DNA of 64,000 nt from Streptomyces marianii (GTDB taxonomy: Bacteria; Actinomycetota; Actinomycetes; Streptomycetales; Streptomycetaceae). Below are positions 35,139 through 45,314 of this stretch, piece by piece. The notes under the pieces were generated by a model. It did not search any database, was not told the origin of the DNA, and saw only the letters and a list, made by a program, of their open reading frames with translations. The position numbers and the translations under genes were made by a program. Position 1 is the stretch's first letter; each line of letters begins with the position of its first letter. The stretch is taken from the NCBI RefSeq assembly GCF_005795905.1, contig NZ_VAWE01000001.1:7181001-7245000 (forward strand), in the 5' to 3' direction.

Positions 35139-36673
35139 CCGCCGAGCCGGGCCGGCCCCTCGGCGTTGCGTCGGCGGGCGCCCCGGGCGGTACGGACACG
35201 CCCGCCCCGGGCGACGGGCACGCGCCGGCCGGGCCGGGGGCGGGGGAGGCGGCTGTGGAAGTGGGGACCTCGTCCCGTGCCGGGGAGACGCCCGTCGGCG
35301 CGGTGGCTGCCACCGGTTCCGGGGGCGCGACCGTTGCCGAGGACCCGGAGGCGGCTCCTCCCGGCCCACATCACCGGGCCTCCGAGGCGCTGACGCCACC
35401 CGGAGCGAGCGGCCCGGGCGCGGCGCCTCCGGTCGTGAGCGCCGCGCTCGGTGCGGCGTCCGCGCTCGTCCCCGTACTCGGGCCGCGTATCGGTGCCCGC
35501 GCGGGCGAGCCGTCCCGGGCGCCCGTCCCCGCGCCCGGTTCGGGGTCTGTGCCTGCGGGTGTGGGTGTGGTGCGTGGTTCGGGGTCCGTGCCTCCGGTCG
35601 TGAGCGCCGTGCCCGGTGCGGCGTCCGCGCTCGTCCCCGTACTCGGGCCGCGTATCGGTGCCCGCGCGGGCGAGCCGTCCCGGGCGCCCGTCCCCGCGCC
35701 CGGTTCGGGGTCTGTGCCTGCGGGTGTGGGTGTGGTGCGTGGTTCGGGGTCCGTGCCTCCGGTCGTGAGCGCCGTGCCCGGTCCGGCGTTCGCGAACGCG
35801 GCCGCGAACGCCGCGCGTGTCCCGCGCTTCGCCGCCCTCGGCGATTCGCTCACCGAAGGCGTCGGCGACCGCGTCGACGGGGCGTGGCGCGGCTGGGCCG
35901 CGCTGCTGGCCGAGGGGCTCGGCACGACCGGTGAGACCGCGGAGTTCCGCAAATTCGCGGTCAGCGGTGCGCTCGCCCGCGATGTGCACGAGACCCAGGC
36001 CCCCGCCGCCCTCGCGTACGCGCCCGACCTCGCCTCCGTCATCGTCGGCGTGAACGACACCCTCCGGCACACCTTCGACATCCTCGACCTCGCCGTACGC
36101 CTCGACGAGGTCTGCGCCGCCCTGAGCGGAATCGGCAGCCGGCTGCTGACGGCCTGCCTGCCCGACCCGGGTGAGATGCTCGCGCTGCCCGCTCCCCTCG
36201 CCCGCCCGCTCGCTCGCCGCCAGCGCGCCGTGAACGCGGTCGTCCACGCGCTGTCCGAGCGGTACGGGGCCGTCCATCTGCATCTGGCCGGCGGGGCCTG
36301 GGTCGAGAACCGCTCGATGTGGAGCGCCGACCGGCTCCACCCCGGCGAACGCGGCCACCGGGAGATCGCCCGCCGGTTCCACGAACTGCTCATCGCCGAA
36401 GGGCTCGCCCTCGGCGCCGCGCCGGGAGGCGAACCCGAACAGCCCGCGCCCAGCCGCACGGCCAAGATCGTGTGGCTCGCCACCGCCGGTACCGCGTGGG
36501 TGGCGCGCCGGTGCACCGACCTGCTGCCCCAACTGCTCGGCCTCGCCGGCGCCGAGCTGGGGCACTGGGCCCGGGGCACCAGCGCCCGACTGGACCACAT
36601 CGCCGAAAACGCCCTCACCTCCGCCCTCGCCTCGCTGTCCCCCGTCCCGCCGCTTGCCAGAATGGGGGAATGA
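35135..36673 (+). CDS. SGNH/GDSL hydrolase with a repetitive N-terminal linker
   Basis: The 512-residue protein has an N-terminal region of about 225 residues that is Pro/Ala/Gly/Val-rich and mostly made of a 55-residue repeat. An SGNH hydrolase domain follows: nucleophile Ser at about 238 in GDSLTEG, the Asn block VGVNDTLR, and the DxxH pair in [10 protein letters not shown] near 399-402. Esterase or deacylase activity is expected; the substrate is unknown. No clear signal peptide is seen. It overlaps both neighbours by four bases, so it is cotranslated with the glycosyltransferases. Confidence 0.8.
   Translation: MTAEPGRPLGVASAGAPGGTDTPAPGDGHAPAGPGAGEAAVEVGTSSRAGETPVGAVAATGSGGATVAEDPEAAPPGPHHRASEALTPPGASGPGAAPPVVSAALGAASALVPVLGPRIGARAGEPSRAPVPAPGSGSVPAGVGVVRGSGSVPPVVSAVPGAASALVPVLGPRIGARAGEPSRAPVPAPGSGSVPAGVGVVRGSGSVPPVVSAVPGPAFANAAANAARVPRFAALGDSLTEGVGDRVDGAWRGWAALLAEGLGTTGETAEFRKFAVSGALARDVHETQAPAALAYAPDLASVIVGVNDTLRHTFDILDLAVRLDEVCAALSGIGSRLLTACLPDPGEMLALPAPLARPLARRQRAVNAVVHALSERYGAVHLHLAGGAWVENRSMWSADRLHPGERGHREIARRFHELLIAEGLALGAAPGGEPEQPAPSRTAKIVWLATAGTAWVARRCTDLLPQLLGLAGAELGHWARGTSARLDHIAENALTSALASLSPVPPLARMGE
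35426..35770 (+). repeat. In-frame 165-bp direct repeat, two full copies plus a partial third
   Basis: CCTCCGGTCGTGAGC recurs at 35426, 35591 and 35756, exactly 165 bases (55 codons) apart. The encoded unit begins PPVVSA and includes [20 protein letters not shown]. The first two copies are nearly identical at nucleotide level, so the duplication is recent. Confidence 0.9.
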
Positions 36674-39600
36674 GCGGGCGCTGGGAGTTCTGGATCGACC
36701 GTGGCGGGACGTTCACCGACATCGTCGGCAGACGGCCCGACGGGCGTCTCGTCACCCGGAAGCTGCTGTCCCACAACCCCGAGCACTACGCCGACGCGGC
36801 CGTCGCCGGCATCAGGCTTCTCCTCGGCCTCGGACCGGACGATCCCGTGCCGGCGGACCGCGTCGAGGTCGTGAAGATGGGCACGACCGTCGCCACCAAC
36901 GCGCTGCTGGAGCGCCGCGGCGAACCCACCGTGCTCCTTGTCACGGAGGGCTTCCGGGACGCGCTGCGCATCGCGTACCAGAACCGCCCCCGGCTCTTCG
37001 ACCGCCACATCGTCCTTCCCGAGGCCGTGTACGACCGCGTCATCGAGGTCCCCGAGCGGATCGCCGCCCAGGGCGAGGTGGTCCGACCGCTGGATCTCGC
37101 CCCGGTGCGGGACCGGTTGCGGCAGGCCCGCCGGGACGGCTTCGCGAGCGCGGCCGTCGTGTTCATGCACGGCTACCGCCACCCGGACCACGAGTCGGCC
37201 GTCGCCGCCGCGGCGCGTGAGCTCGGCTTCACCCAGGTGAGCTGCTCCCACGAGGTCAGCCCGCTCATCAAGCTCGTACCCCGCGGCGACACGACCGTCG
37301 TGGACGCGTACCTCTCGCCGATCCTGCGCCGCTACGTCGACGAGGTCGCGAGTGAACTCCGTTCCATCCGCCTGATGTTCATGCAGTCCAACGGCGGACT
37401 GCGCGAGGCCGCCCACTTCCGGGGCAAGGACGCCGTGCTGTCCGGTCCCGCCGGTGGGGTCGTCGGCATGGCCCGCACCTCGGAACAGGCGGGTTACCGC
37501 CGGGTCATCGGCTTCGACATGGGCGGGACGTCGACCGATGTGTCCCACTACGCGGGCGAGTTCGAGCGGGAACTGGGTACCCAGGTCGCCGGTGTGCGGA
37601 TGCGCGCGCCGATGATGAACATCCACACCGTCGCCGCCGGCGGCGGCTCGGTCCTCCACTTCGACGGCCGGCGCTACCGCGTCGGCCCCGACTCGGCGGG
37701 CGCCGTACCTGGCCCCGCCTGCTACCGGCGCGGCGGCCCGCTCACCGTCACCGACGCCAACGTGATGCTCGGGAGGATCCAGCCGGGACACTTCCCCGCC
37801 GTCTTCGGACCGGACGGCGACCGGCCGCTCGACGCCGACGCCGTACGGGAGGGGTTCGAGCGGCTGGCCGAGGAGGTCCGGGAGGCCACGGGCACCGAAC
37901 GCAGTCCGGAGGAGGTCGCGGCGGGCTTCCTCGAGATCGCGGTCCTCAACATGGCCAACGCCGTCAAGAAGATCTCCGTCCAGCGGGGCCACGACGTGAC
38001 CCGCTACGCCCTGACCTGTTTCGGCGGCGCCGGCGGCCAGCACGCCTGCGGGGTCGCCGACGCACTCGGCATCGACACCGTCATCGTGCCCCCGCTCGCC
38101 GGAGTGCTCTCTGCATACGGCATCGGCCTGGCCGACGCCACCGCCATGCGCGAGCAGTCCGTGGAAGCGGAACTCGGCGACGACACCCTGACCCGGGTCC
38201 GGGGGCTCTGCGACGAGCTGGCCGGACGCACCCGGGCGGAACTGCGGGAGGACGCCGTCCCCGACGAGGCGATCGGGACCCGCGCCCGCGTGCTCGTCCG
38301 CTACGCCGGCACGGATGCCGGGATGTCCGTGCCCCTCGGGACGGAGAGCGAGATGCGCGAGGCGTTCACCGCGGCGCACCGCGCACGGTACGCCTTCACC
38401 ATGGACAAGCCGCTGGTCGTGGAGGCGGTCTCGGTCGAGGCGGTGGGTACGGCCGGGCCCCATGGGACCGTCGTCGTCGAGGAGGCCGCCGGCGGCACGG
38501 GGCCGCGAGTGCGGGACACCGTGCGGATGTTCCTGGACGGCCGTCCCGCCGACGCTCCGCTCCTCCGGCGGGTGGACCTCTCACCGGGCGACACGGTCGA
38601 AGGGCCCGCGATCGTCGCCGAGGCCGATGCCACCACCGTGGTGGACCCCGGCTGGCGGGCCGCCGTCGGCGAGGGAGGACATCTGCTGCTCACCCGGGTA
38701 CGGCCGAGGCCCGGCCGTACCGCCGTCGGCACGGACGTCGACCCGGTGCTGCTGGAGGTCTTCAACAACCTCTTCATGGCGATCGCCGAGCAGATGGGAC
38801 TGCGGCTGGAGAACACCGCCCACTCGGTCAACATCAAGGAGCGGCTCGACTTCTCCTGCGCCCTGTTCGACGCCGACGGCAACCTCATCGCCAACGCGCC
38901 CCACATCCCGGTGCACCTGGGCTCGATGGGCGAGTCCATCAAGGAGGTGCTGCGGCGCAACGCGGGCGAGCTGCGGCCCGGCGACGTGTACGCCATCAAC
39001 GATCCGTACCACGGCGGCACCCATCTCCCCGATGTGACGGTCGTGACGCCGGTCTTCGACGAGGCCGGCCGTGAGCTGCGCTTCCTCGTGGCCTCGCGGG
39101 GGCACCACGCGGAGATCGGCGGGATCACACCGGGCTCGATGCCCGCGTTCAGCCGCACCATCGACGAGGAGGGCGTGCTCTTCGACAACTGGCTGCTCGT
39201 ACGGGACGGGCGGCTGCGCGAGGCCGAGACCCGGGCCCTGCTCACCGGTGCCCGTCATCCGTCCCGCGACCCCGACACCAACCTCGCCGACCTGCGGGCC
39301 CAGATCGCCGCCAACGAGAAGGGGATCGGCGAACTGGGCCGGATGGTGGAGGAGTTCGGACTCGACGTGGTGCGGGCGTACATGGGGCATGTGCGCGACA
39401 ACGCCGAGGAGTCCGTACGCCGTATCGTCGCCGGGCTCGGCGACGGCTCCTGCCGCTACGAGACCGACAACGGCGCGGTCATCGAGGTCACGCTGACCGT
39501 GGACCGCGAGGCACGCGGGGCCGTCCTCGACTTCACCGGTACCTCCGGGCAGCAGCCGGGCAACTTCAACGCCCCCAGGTCGGTGGTGATGGCGGCGGTG

Positions 39601-40272
39601 CTGTACGTCTTCCGCACCCTGGTCGCCGACGACATCCCGCTCAACAGCGGCTGCCTGGAACCGCTGGACGTACGTGTGCCGGACGGCTCGATGCTCGCTC
39701 CGGTGTACCCCGCGGCGACGGTCGCGGGCAACGTCGAGACCTCGCAGGCGGTCACGGGCGCCCTGTACGCGGCGCTCGGGGTCCAGGCGGAGGGCTCGGG
39801 CACGATGAACAACGTCACCTTCGGCAACGACCGCGTCCAGTACTACGAGACCGTGGCGAGCGGTTCCGGCGCGGGCGACGGCTTCCGTGGCGCCGATGCC
39901 GTGCAGACCCACATGACCAACTCCCGGCTCACCGATCCCGAGGTGCTGGAGTGGCGCTACCCGGTACGGGTGGACGCCTTCTCGGTGCGGGACGGAAGCG
40001 GGGGAGCGGGCCGCTGGAACGGCGGTTGCGGTGCCGTCCGCCGCATCCGCTTCCTGGAGCCGATGACCGTCACCCTGCTGACCGGCCACCGGCGGGTGAG
40101 GCCGTACGGGATGGCCGGCGGCGAGCCCGGGGCGGCGGGATCGAACGCCGTCGAGCGCTCGGACGGGACGATCGAGGAACTTCGCGGCGTGGACTCGGTG
40201 GAGGTCGGCCCCGGCGACGTCCTGGTCGTACGGACCCCGGGCGGCGGTGGCTACGGGCACCCTGCCGGCTGA
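36670..40272 (+). CDS. ATP-dependent 5-oxoprolinase (single-chain, hydantoinase A/B fused)
   Basis: The 1200-residue enzyme opens 5-oxoproline to glutamate using ATP. The N-terminal Hydant_A_N/HyuA part starts [15 protein letters not shown] and continues with [16 protein letters not shown] and [14 protein letters not shown], the actin-like phosphate loops. The HyuB part starts near 690 ([17 protein letters not shown]) and includes [13 protein letters not shown] and [20 protein letters not shown]. The full length and the RGGTFTD opening match eukaryotic-type OPLAH; split hydantoinase or acetone carboxylase subunits would be separate genes. The ATG overlaps the SGNH hydrolase stop. Confidence 0.88.
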   Translation: MSGRWEFWIDRGGTFTDIVGRRPDGRLVTRKLLSHNPEHYADAAVAGIRLLLGLGPDDPVPADRVEVVKMGTTVATNALLERRGEPTVLLVTEGFRDALRIAYQNRPRLFDRHIVLPEAVYDRVIEVPERIAAQGEVVRPLDLAPVRDRLRQARRDGFASAAVVFMHGYRHPDHESAVAAAARELGFTQVSCSHEVSPLIKLVPRGDTTVVDAYLSPILRRYVDEVASELRSIRLMFMQSNGGLREAAHFRGKDAVLSGPAGGVVGMARTSEQAGYRRVIGFDMGGTSTDVSHYAGEFERELGTQVAGVRMRAPMMNIHTVAAGGGSVLHFDGRRYRVGPDSAGAVPGPACYRRGGPLTVTDANVMLGRIQPGHFPAVFGPDGDRPLDADAVREGFERLAEEVREATGTERSPEEVAAGFLEIAVLNMANAVKKISVQRGHDVTRYALTCFGGAGGQHACGVADALGIDTVIVPPLAGVLSAYGIGLADATAMREQSVEAELGDDTLTRVRGLCDELAGRTRAELREDAVPDEAIGTRARVLVRYAGTDAGMSVPLGTESEMREAFTAAHRARYAFTMDKPLVVEAVSVEAVGTAGPHGTVVVEEAAGGTGPRVRDTVRMFLDGRPADAPLLRRVDLSPGDTVEGPAIVAEADATTVVDPGWRAAVGEGGHLLLTRVRPRPGRTAVGTDVDPVLLEVFNNLFMAIAEQMGLRLENTAHSVNIKERLDFSCALFDADGNLIANAPHIPVHLGSMGESIKEVLRRNAGELRPGDVYAINDPYHGGTHLPDVTVVTPVFDEAGRELRFLVASRGHHAEIGGITPGSMPAFSRTIDEEGVLFDNWLLVRDGRLREAETRALLTGARHPSRDPDTNLADLRAQIAANEKGIGELGRMVEEFGLDVVRAYMGHVRDNAEESVRRIVAGLGDGSCRYETDNGAVIEVTLTVDREARGAVLDFTGTSGQQPGNFNAPRSVVMAAVLYVFRTLVADDIPLNSGCLEPLDVRVPDGSMLAPVYPAATVAGNVETSQAVTGALYAALGVQAEGSGTMNNVTFGNDRVQYYETVASGSGAGDGFRGADAVQTHMTNSRLTDPEVLEWRYPVRVDAFSVRDGSGGAGRWNGGCGAVRRIRFLEPMTVTLLTGHRRVRPYGMAGGEPGAAGSNAVERSDGTIEELRGVDSVEVGPGDVLVVRTPGGGGYGHPAG

Positions 40273-40280
40273 ATCGGAAC

Positions 40281-40607
40281 GCCGGACCGGTGGCGACCCG
40301 TTGGGCGCCCGAGGACCGCGCGTCCGGTGCGCGTTGCCCGGGCGGCCGAGGTGGCGCGATCTGTGCGGTCGCGGATCCGTGGTCGGGCCGCCGGACCGGT
40401 GGCGACCCGTTGGGCGCCCGAGGACCGCGCGTCCGGTGCGCGTTGCCTGGGCGGCCGAGGTGGCGCGATCTGTGCGGTCGCGGATCCGTGGTCGGGCCGC
40501 CGGACCGGTGGCGACCCGTTGGGCGCCCGAGGACCGCGCGTCCGGTGCGCGTTGCCTGGGCGGCCGAGGTGGCACGATCTGTGCGGTCGCGGATCCGTGG
40601 ACGGAAC
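40281..40607. repeat. Three tandem copies of a 109-bp unit
   Basis: GCCGGACCGGTGGCGACCCG starts at 40281, 40390 and 40499, exactly 109 bases apart. Only a few substitutions separate the copies (for example TTGCCCGGG versus TTGCCTGGG). The array begins nine bases after the 5-oxoprolinase stop. The rest of the gap to pxpC (40608-40765) holds no gene or structure I can support. Confidence 0.9.
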
Positions 40608-40765
40608 GCCATCCGGGCGCCGCGCGGTGGGCCGGAGAGTCCGGTGCTCGGCCGCCCCCCGGCCCGCGGAGCGCCGGGGCGGAGTGCTCGTGCGACTCGG
40701 CCGGGCCACCGTGCCGCCCAGCCCGGGGGTGCCTCTGCGGCCGAGGGCGGCGTCCGGTCCCCGGT

Positions 40766-41629
40766 TCAGCCGGCCGGAACGAATCGCACGGGTGTGCCCG
40801 GGACCGCCTGGGCCGCCGCTGCGAGGTCGTGCTCGCGGACGACGGCCACCACCGGATAGCCGCCCGTGGTGGGGTGGTCGGCGAGGAAGACCACGGGCCG
40901 GCCGTCCGGCGGGACCTGCACCGCGCCGAGCACCATGCCCTCGCTGGGCAGTTCGTCGTGGACGGCCCGTTCCAGCGCCGGCCCCTCCGTCCTCAGGCCG
41001 ATGCGGTTGCTCGCCGCCGACACCCGGTAGCCGCCCGTCGCCAGCGTCCGGCGTGCTCCCTGCGTGAACCAGTCGTCCCGCGGGCCGAACCGCACCCGCA
41101 GCACCAGCTCGGACGGCGGACCGGGCCAGGGCGACCCGTCCACGTGGGGGGCCGGCCCGGCGGGCCGGCCCAGCGGAAGGACCGCTCCGTCGGAGAGCGG
41201 TGCCGGACCCAGACCGGAGAGCAGATCCGTCGAGCGGCTGCCCAGAACCGGCTCCGTCGCGATTCCCCCGGCGAACCCCACGTAGGTCCGGACGCCCCGG
41301 ACGGCCGCGCCCACCTCCAGCAACTCTCCTGCCGCCACGCGCACCGGCGCTCCCCAGGCCACGGGCCGCCCCCCGACCCGCACCGCGCACGGCGCGCCGC
41401 CGACTGCCACGGTCACCTCACGCCGCGGCCGTACCGCGCAGCCGGTGAGGGTGGTCTCGAGCACCGCAGCGTGCCCGGGGTTGCCCACGAGACGGTTGAC
41501 CAGGCGCAGCGCGAACGGGTCCAGAGCTCCGGAACGGGGTACGCCGAGATGCGCGTACCCCGGGCGGCCGAGGTCCTGAACGGTCGTCAGCGCCCCGGCC
41601 CGCACCACGAGCAGGGCCAGATCGGTCAC
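40766..41629 (-). CDS. pxpC: 5-oxoprolinase subunit C (biotin-dependent-carboxyltransferase-like)
   Basis: The 287-residue protein belongs to the AHS2/KipA-type family (GALTTVQDLGRPGYAHLGV; GALDPFALRLVNRLVGNP; TGGYPVVAVV), a component of the prokaryotic PxpABC 5-oxoprolinase. The GTG start at 41629 overlaps the pxpB stop. It is the last gene of the minus-strand 5-oxoproline operon. Confidence 0.9.
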   Translation of the reverse strand: MTDLALLVVRAGALTTVQDLGRPGYAHLGVPRSGALDPFALRLVNRLVGNPGHAAVLETTLTGCAVRPRREVTVAVGGAPCAVRVGGRPVAWGAPVRVAAGELLEVGAAVRGVRTYVGFAGGIATEPVLGSRSTDLLSGLGPAPLSDGAVLPLGRPAGPAPHVDGSPWPGPPSELVLRVRFGPRDDWFTQGARRTLATGGYRVSAASNRIGLRTEGPALERAVHDELPSEGMVLGAVQVPPDGRPVVFLADHPTTGGYPVVAVVREHDLAAAAQAVPGTPVRFVPAG

Positions 41630-42252
41630 GGGCCGGCCTCCGCCCCGGCCACGAACCGCACCCGGGCGCCGGGGGAGAGCAGTGCCGCAGGCTCCCTCGC
41701 GGAGTCCCACAGGACCGCGTCCGTCGTCCCTATCAGCTGCCAGCCGCCGGGCGAGGCACGGGGGTACACGCCCGTGTACGTCCCCGCCAGGGCGACGGCG
41801 CCGGCGGGCACCGCGGTCCGCGGTGTGGCGCGCCGTGGCACCGTGTACTCCTCACCGAGTCCGGTGAGGTAGGCGAAGCCCGGTGCGAAGCCGCAGAAGG
41901 CGACACGGAACTCGGCCGCCGAATGGATGGCGGCGACATCCGTCACGGAGACGCCCCACAGGGCGGCGACCTCCGCGAGGTCCGGTCCGTCGTAGCGGAC
42001 CGGTATCTCCGTCACCGAACGGCTGCCGGCGGCGAGCGGCGGTACGGTCCACCGGGGGAGTTCGCCGGCCAGCCGCTCCGGCTCCTCGACGCCGTCGAGC
42101 AGGACGGTCCGTGCCGCCGGGACGATCTCCCGTACCGGGGGCAGCGTGCCCGCGGCGCGGCGGCGCAGCAGCTCGGCGTGGAGCGCCCCGGCCTCCTCGC
42201 CGCTGCCGAGCTCCACCAGCAGTGCCCGTTCCCCTACGGGCAGCAGCCTCAT
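41626..42252 (-). CDS. pxpB: 5-oxoprolinase subunit B (KipI/AHS1 family)
   Basis: The 208-residue protein shows AHS1/KipI features: MRLLPVGERALLVEL, the EIPVRYDGPDLAEVAAL stretch, AFCGFAPGFAYLTGL and GGWQLIGTT. It works with PxpA and PxpC in ATP-dependent opening of 5-oxoproline. Its start and stop each overlap a neighbour by four bases. Confidence 0.9.
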   Translation of the reverse strand: MRLLPVGERALLVELGSGEEAGALHAELLRRRAAGTLPPVREIVPAARTVLLDGVEEPERLAGELPRWTVPPLAAGSRSVTEIPVRYDGPDLAEVAALWGVSVTDVAAIHSAAEFRVAFCGFAPGFAYLTGLGEEYTVPRRATPRTAVPAGAVALAGTYTGVYPRASPGGWQLIGTTDAVLWDSAREPAALLSPGARVRFVAGAEAGP

Positions 42253-43013
42253 ACGAACGCCTCCACCCGGACGCCCGACTCCTCCAGCTGTCCCCGCACC
42301 CGGCGGGCGAGGGCCACCGCGCCCTCGGTGTCCCCGTGGAGGCAGAGCGAGCGGGCACGGACGCCGACGGACCGGCCGCAGTGCGAGGTGACGACCCCGA
42401 ACCGGGCCATCGACACCGAGCGTTCGACGACCGCGTCCGCGTCGGTGAGGACGGCGCCCGCCCGTCCTCGTGGCACGAGGGTGCCGTCCGCCGCGTAGGC
42501 GCGGTCCGCGAACGCCTCCGCGACCACCGGGAGTCCGGCCTTCTCGGCCATCGTGTGGAGGACCGAGCCGGGCAGCCCCAGCAGCGGCAGCCGTTCGCCG
42601 GTCAGCATCACTCCCTCGACCACGGCCTCGGCCTGCTGTTCGTCGTGGACGACGCGGTTGTACAGCGCCCCGTGCGGTTTGACGTACGAGACGCGTGCGC
42701 CGGCGGCGCGTGCGAAGACCTCCAGCGCGCCGATCTGGTACGCCACTTCGGTGGCCAGCTCGTCCGCGGGGACGTCCATGGAGCGCCGGCCGAAGCCGGC
42801 CAGATCGCGGTACGAGACCTGGGCGCCGATCCGCACCCCCCGCTCGGCCGCCAGCGCGCACACCCGCCGCATGGTGGCCGCGTCCCCGGCGTGGAAGCCG
42901 CAGGCCACGTTGGCGCTGGTGACGACGGAGAGCAGTTCCTCGTCGTCGGTGAGCCGCCAGCGGCCGAAGCCCTCGCCGAGGTCGGCGTTGAGGTCGATCG
43001 AGACCCAGGTCAT
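42249..43013 (-). CDS. pxpA: 5-oxoprolinase subunit A (LamB/YcsF family)
   Basis: The 254-residue LamB/YcsF protein has IDLNADLGEGFGRW, SANVACGFHAGD, VKPHGALYN and HGDTEGAVALARRV, the family's conserved blocks. The ATG at 43013 has AAAGGATC upstream. It follows the MFS gene by 14 bases, so the order is transporter, pxpA, pxpB, pxpC. Confidence 0.92.
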   Translation of the reverse strand: MTWVSIDLNADLGEGFGRWRLTDDEELLSVVTSANVACGFHAGDAATMRRVCALAAERGVRIGAQVSYRDLAGFGRRSMDVPADELATEVAYQIGALEVFARAAGARVSYVKPHGALYNRVVHDEQQAEAVVEGVMLTGERLPLLGLPGSVLHTMAEKAGLPVVAEAFADRAYAADGTLVPRGRAGAVLTDADAVVERSVSMARFGVVTSHCGRSVGVRARSLCLHGDTEGAVALARRVRGQLEESGVRVEAFV

Positions 43014-43027
43014 GGGGGAAGATCCTT

Positions 43028-44305
43028 TCACGCGAGCTCTCGGCCGCGGGTCTCCGGCAGTCCCAGCAGTGCGACGACGGCCAGTCCGTAGCCCACGGCG
43101 CCGAAGACCAGGGCACCGCCGACGCCCCAGCTGCCGGCCAGGAACCCGACCAGTGTGGGGAAGAACGCCCCCACCGCACGGCCGGTGTTGTACGTGAAGC
43201 CCTGGCCGGTGCCGCGCACGGCCGTCGGGTAGAGCTCCGCCAGGAACGATCCGAAGCCGCTGAAGATGGCCGACATGCAGAATCCGAGCGGGAACCCGAG
43301 CACCAGCAGCAGCCCGTCCGCGCCGGAGGGGATGTTGGTGTACGCCAGGATGCAGCCCGCGGAGAGCACGGCGAACAGCGCGATGTTCTTCTTGCGGCCG
43401 AGGACGTCGGTGAGGTACCCGCCCGTCAGATAGCCGATGAACGCCCCGGATATGAGGAGGGTCAGATAGCCGCCGGTGCCGACGACGGTGAGGCCCCGCT
43501 CCGTCTTGAGGTACGTCGGCACCCAGGTCGCCAGTGTGTAGTAGCCGCCCTGGACACCGGTGGACAGCAGCACCGCGAAGACCGTCGTCCGGGTCAGGTC
43601 CTTGCGGAATATCGCGGTGAACGATCCGCGGTCGCGGCTCGTCCTGCGGCGCTCGGCGGCCTCGGGCGCGTCCGTCACGTTCCGGCGGACGTAGATGATG
43701 AGGAGGGCGGGCAGGGCGCCCGTCCAGAACATGACGCGCCACGCGGTGTCGGCGTCGAGGAACTGGAAGACCAGCGTGTAGACGATCACGGCGAGGGCCC
43801 AGCCGGCGGCCCACGAGCTCTGGATCGCGCCGAGTGTGCGGCCGCGGTGCTTCGCCGTGGCGTACTCCGCCACCAGGATCGCGCCGACGGCCCACTCGCC
43901 GCCGAAACCGAGGCCCTGGAGCGCCCGGAACACCAGCAGCGTCTCGTAGTTGGGCGCGAAGCCGCACAGCACGGTGAACAGGGCGTAGGTGATCACCGTG
44001 ATCATCAGGGCCCGGACCCGGCCTATGCGGTCGGCGAGGATTCCGGCGAGCGCTCCGCCTATCGCGGAGACGACCAGGGTGACGGTGGTCAGCAGCCCGG
44101 TCTGGCCGCTGTCCAGGCTGAAGTAGGCGGCGATGGCCACCATGCTGAGCGGCAGCGTGAAGAAGTCGTAGGAGTCCAGCGCAAAGCCGCCGAACGCGCC
44201 GGCGAAGGCCCGGCGGCCCCGCGGCCCGAGTGCGCGCAGCCAGGCGAACGCGCCGGCGTCCTCGGGCAGTTCGCCTTGCTCCGGCTGGGTCTTGGTCGTG
44301 CTCAT
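43028..44305 (-). CDS. MFS transporter, probably for 5-oxoproline or a related carboxylate
   Basis: The 425-residue protein has 12 predicted TM segments and the metabolite:H+ symporter layout (FALDSYDFFTLPLSM; GILADRIGRVRALM; ALQGLGFGGEWAVGA; YLTDVLGRKKNIALF). The FGGEWAVG motif is typical of sialate/dicarboxylate-type symporters. As the first gene of the pxp operon it most likely imports the pathway substrate, an inference from context. Confidence 0.85.
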   Translation of the reverse strand: MSTTKTQPEQGELPEDAGAFAWLRALGPRGRRAFAGAFGGFALDSYDFFTLPLSMVAIAAYFSLDSGQTGLLTTVTLVVSAIGGALAGILADRIGRVRALMITVITYALFTVLCGFAPNYETLLVFRALQGLGFGGEWAVGAILVAEYATAKHRGRTLGAIQSSWAAGWALAVIVYTLVFQFLDADTAWRVMFWTGALPALLIIYVRRNVTDAPEAAERRRTSRDRGSFTAIFRKDLTRTTVFAVLLSTGVQGGYYTLATWVPTYLKTERGLTVVGTGGYLTLLISGAFIGYLTGGYLTDVLGRKKNIALFAVLSAGCILAYTNIPSGADGLLLVLGFPLGFCMSAIFSGFGSFLAELYPTAVRGTGQGFTYNTGRAVGAFFPTLVGFLAGSWGVGGALVFGAVGYGLAVVALLGLPETRGRELA

Positions 44306-44388
44306 CGGCACCTCGCAGAGGGGGAGAGGGTGCGGCGGGGATGGTGATGCTGTGTGACGCACTGGTCCTGCAGAGTGACGCTCGCCAC

Positions 44389-44461
44389 ACCGTAGAGGAT
44401 TGTTCAACGATCCGACAAGAGTCTCGTCGTCTCTTGTTCGGGCGGATCCTGCTTCTACGAT
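44389..44461. promoter_or_regulatory. Divergent promoter region with a palindrome over the pxp -35
   Basis: TTGTTCAACGATCCGACAA (44400-44418) has TTGT/ACAA ends. On the minus strand TTGTCG (44418-44413) and TACGGT (44394-44389), 18 bases apart, could be the pxp operon promoter, so the palindrome covers its -35. On the plus strand TTGTTC (44434-44439) and TACGAT (44456-44461) could drive the GntR gene. A GntR-type operator is plausible. Confidence 0.4.
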
Positions 44462-44518
44462 GGGTGCCGGACGCCGACGGGGCCGCCGGCGGTGACGGAG
44501 AGCGGAATAGAGGGCGCT

Positions 44519-45235
44519 GTGGGCACGACGGGGTCCGAGCTCGGTGAACTGGCCGGTGACCGCCGGCTCCTGGGGCGCACGAGCACGGCGGAGCGGGTGG
44601 CGGACATTCTGCGCACCCGGATCGCGGAGGGCTTCTTCCCGCCGGGGGCGCGGCTCTCGGAGGACGGCATCGGCAAGGCGCTCGGCGTCTCGCGCAACAC
44701 CCTGCGCGAGGCGTTCCGGCTGCTGACGCACGAGCGGCTGCTGGTCCACGAGCTCAACCGCGGGGTGTTCGTCCGGGTCCTCACGGTCGAGGACGTCGAG
44801 GACCTCTACCGGACCCGGCGGCTGATCGAGTGCGCCGTCGTCCGCGGGCTCGGCGAGCCGCCGTTCGTGCTCGACGGGCTGCGCTTCGCGGTGGTCGGCG
44901 GTGAGCAGGCGGCCCGGGAGGAGAACTGGCCGGGCGTGTCGACCGCGAACATCCACTTCCATCGCGAGCTGGTCGCGCTCGCCCGCAGCGCCCGCACCGA
45001 CGAACTGATGCGCGGCGTACTCGCCGAACTCCGCCTCGTCTTCCACGTCGTGGACGACCCCCGTGGACTGCATGAGCCGTATCTCGTGCGAAACCGGGAG
45101 ATTCTGGAAGCGCTGAAGGCGGGCAGGCGCGACGACGCCGAGCGGCTTCTCGCCCGCTACCTCGACGACTCCCGGGCCCGGCTCGTCGAGGTCTACGCAG
45201 GGCTCGTGGCGGACGGGGACGCGGTGGAGCGCTGA
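44519..45235 (+). CDS. GntR/FadR-type transcriptional regulator
   Basis: The 238-residue protein has a GntR winged helix (about 20-85; ERVADILRTRIAEGFFPPG, LGVSRNTLREAFRLLTHERL) and an FCD-type helical effector domain (about 95-225; HFHRELVALARSA). It is divergent from the MFS-pxpABC operon and is the obvious candidate for its control. GTG 44519 with AGAGGG upstream is preferred; a GTG at 44492 is possible but lacks a ribosome-binding site. Confidence 0.9.
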   Translation: MGTTGSELGELAGDRRLLGRTSTAERVADILRTRIAEGFFPPGARLSEDGIGKALGVSRNTLREAFRLLTHERLLVHELNRGVFVRVLTVEDVEDLYRTRRLIECAVVRGLGEPPFVLDGLRFAVVGGEQAAREENWPGVSTANIHFHRELVALARSARTDELMRGVLAELRLVFHVVDDPRGLHEPYLVRNREILEALKAGRRDDAERLLARYLDDSRARLVEVYAGLVADGDAVER

Positions 45236-45314
45236 GCTCCGGGGCGCCCGTGCCGCGCACGGGGTTTCTGCGCCGTTTCGACCGGTGTCGGTGCGAGGAC
45301 CTAGTCTGTGCACC

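Noticed and set aside
30756..35399. 1547-residue minus-strand open frame
   Set aside because: It spans HEAT, repeat array and glycosyltransferase genes in antisense; the repetitive RPLPVTAPHD-type sequence comes from the tandem DNA repeats.
33884..36673. Single 929-residue protein fusing the glycosyltransferase region to the SGNH hydrolase
   Set aside because: The first 417 codons of that frame encode shadow sequence; the real glycosyltransferase motifs are in another frame and the hydrolase has its own coupled ATG at 35135.
40281..40607. CRISPR or insertion-sequence ends
   Set aside because: Contiguous 109-bp tandem copies without spacers, transposase or target duplication.
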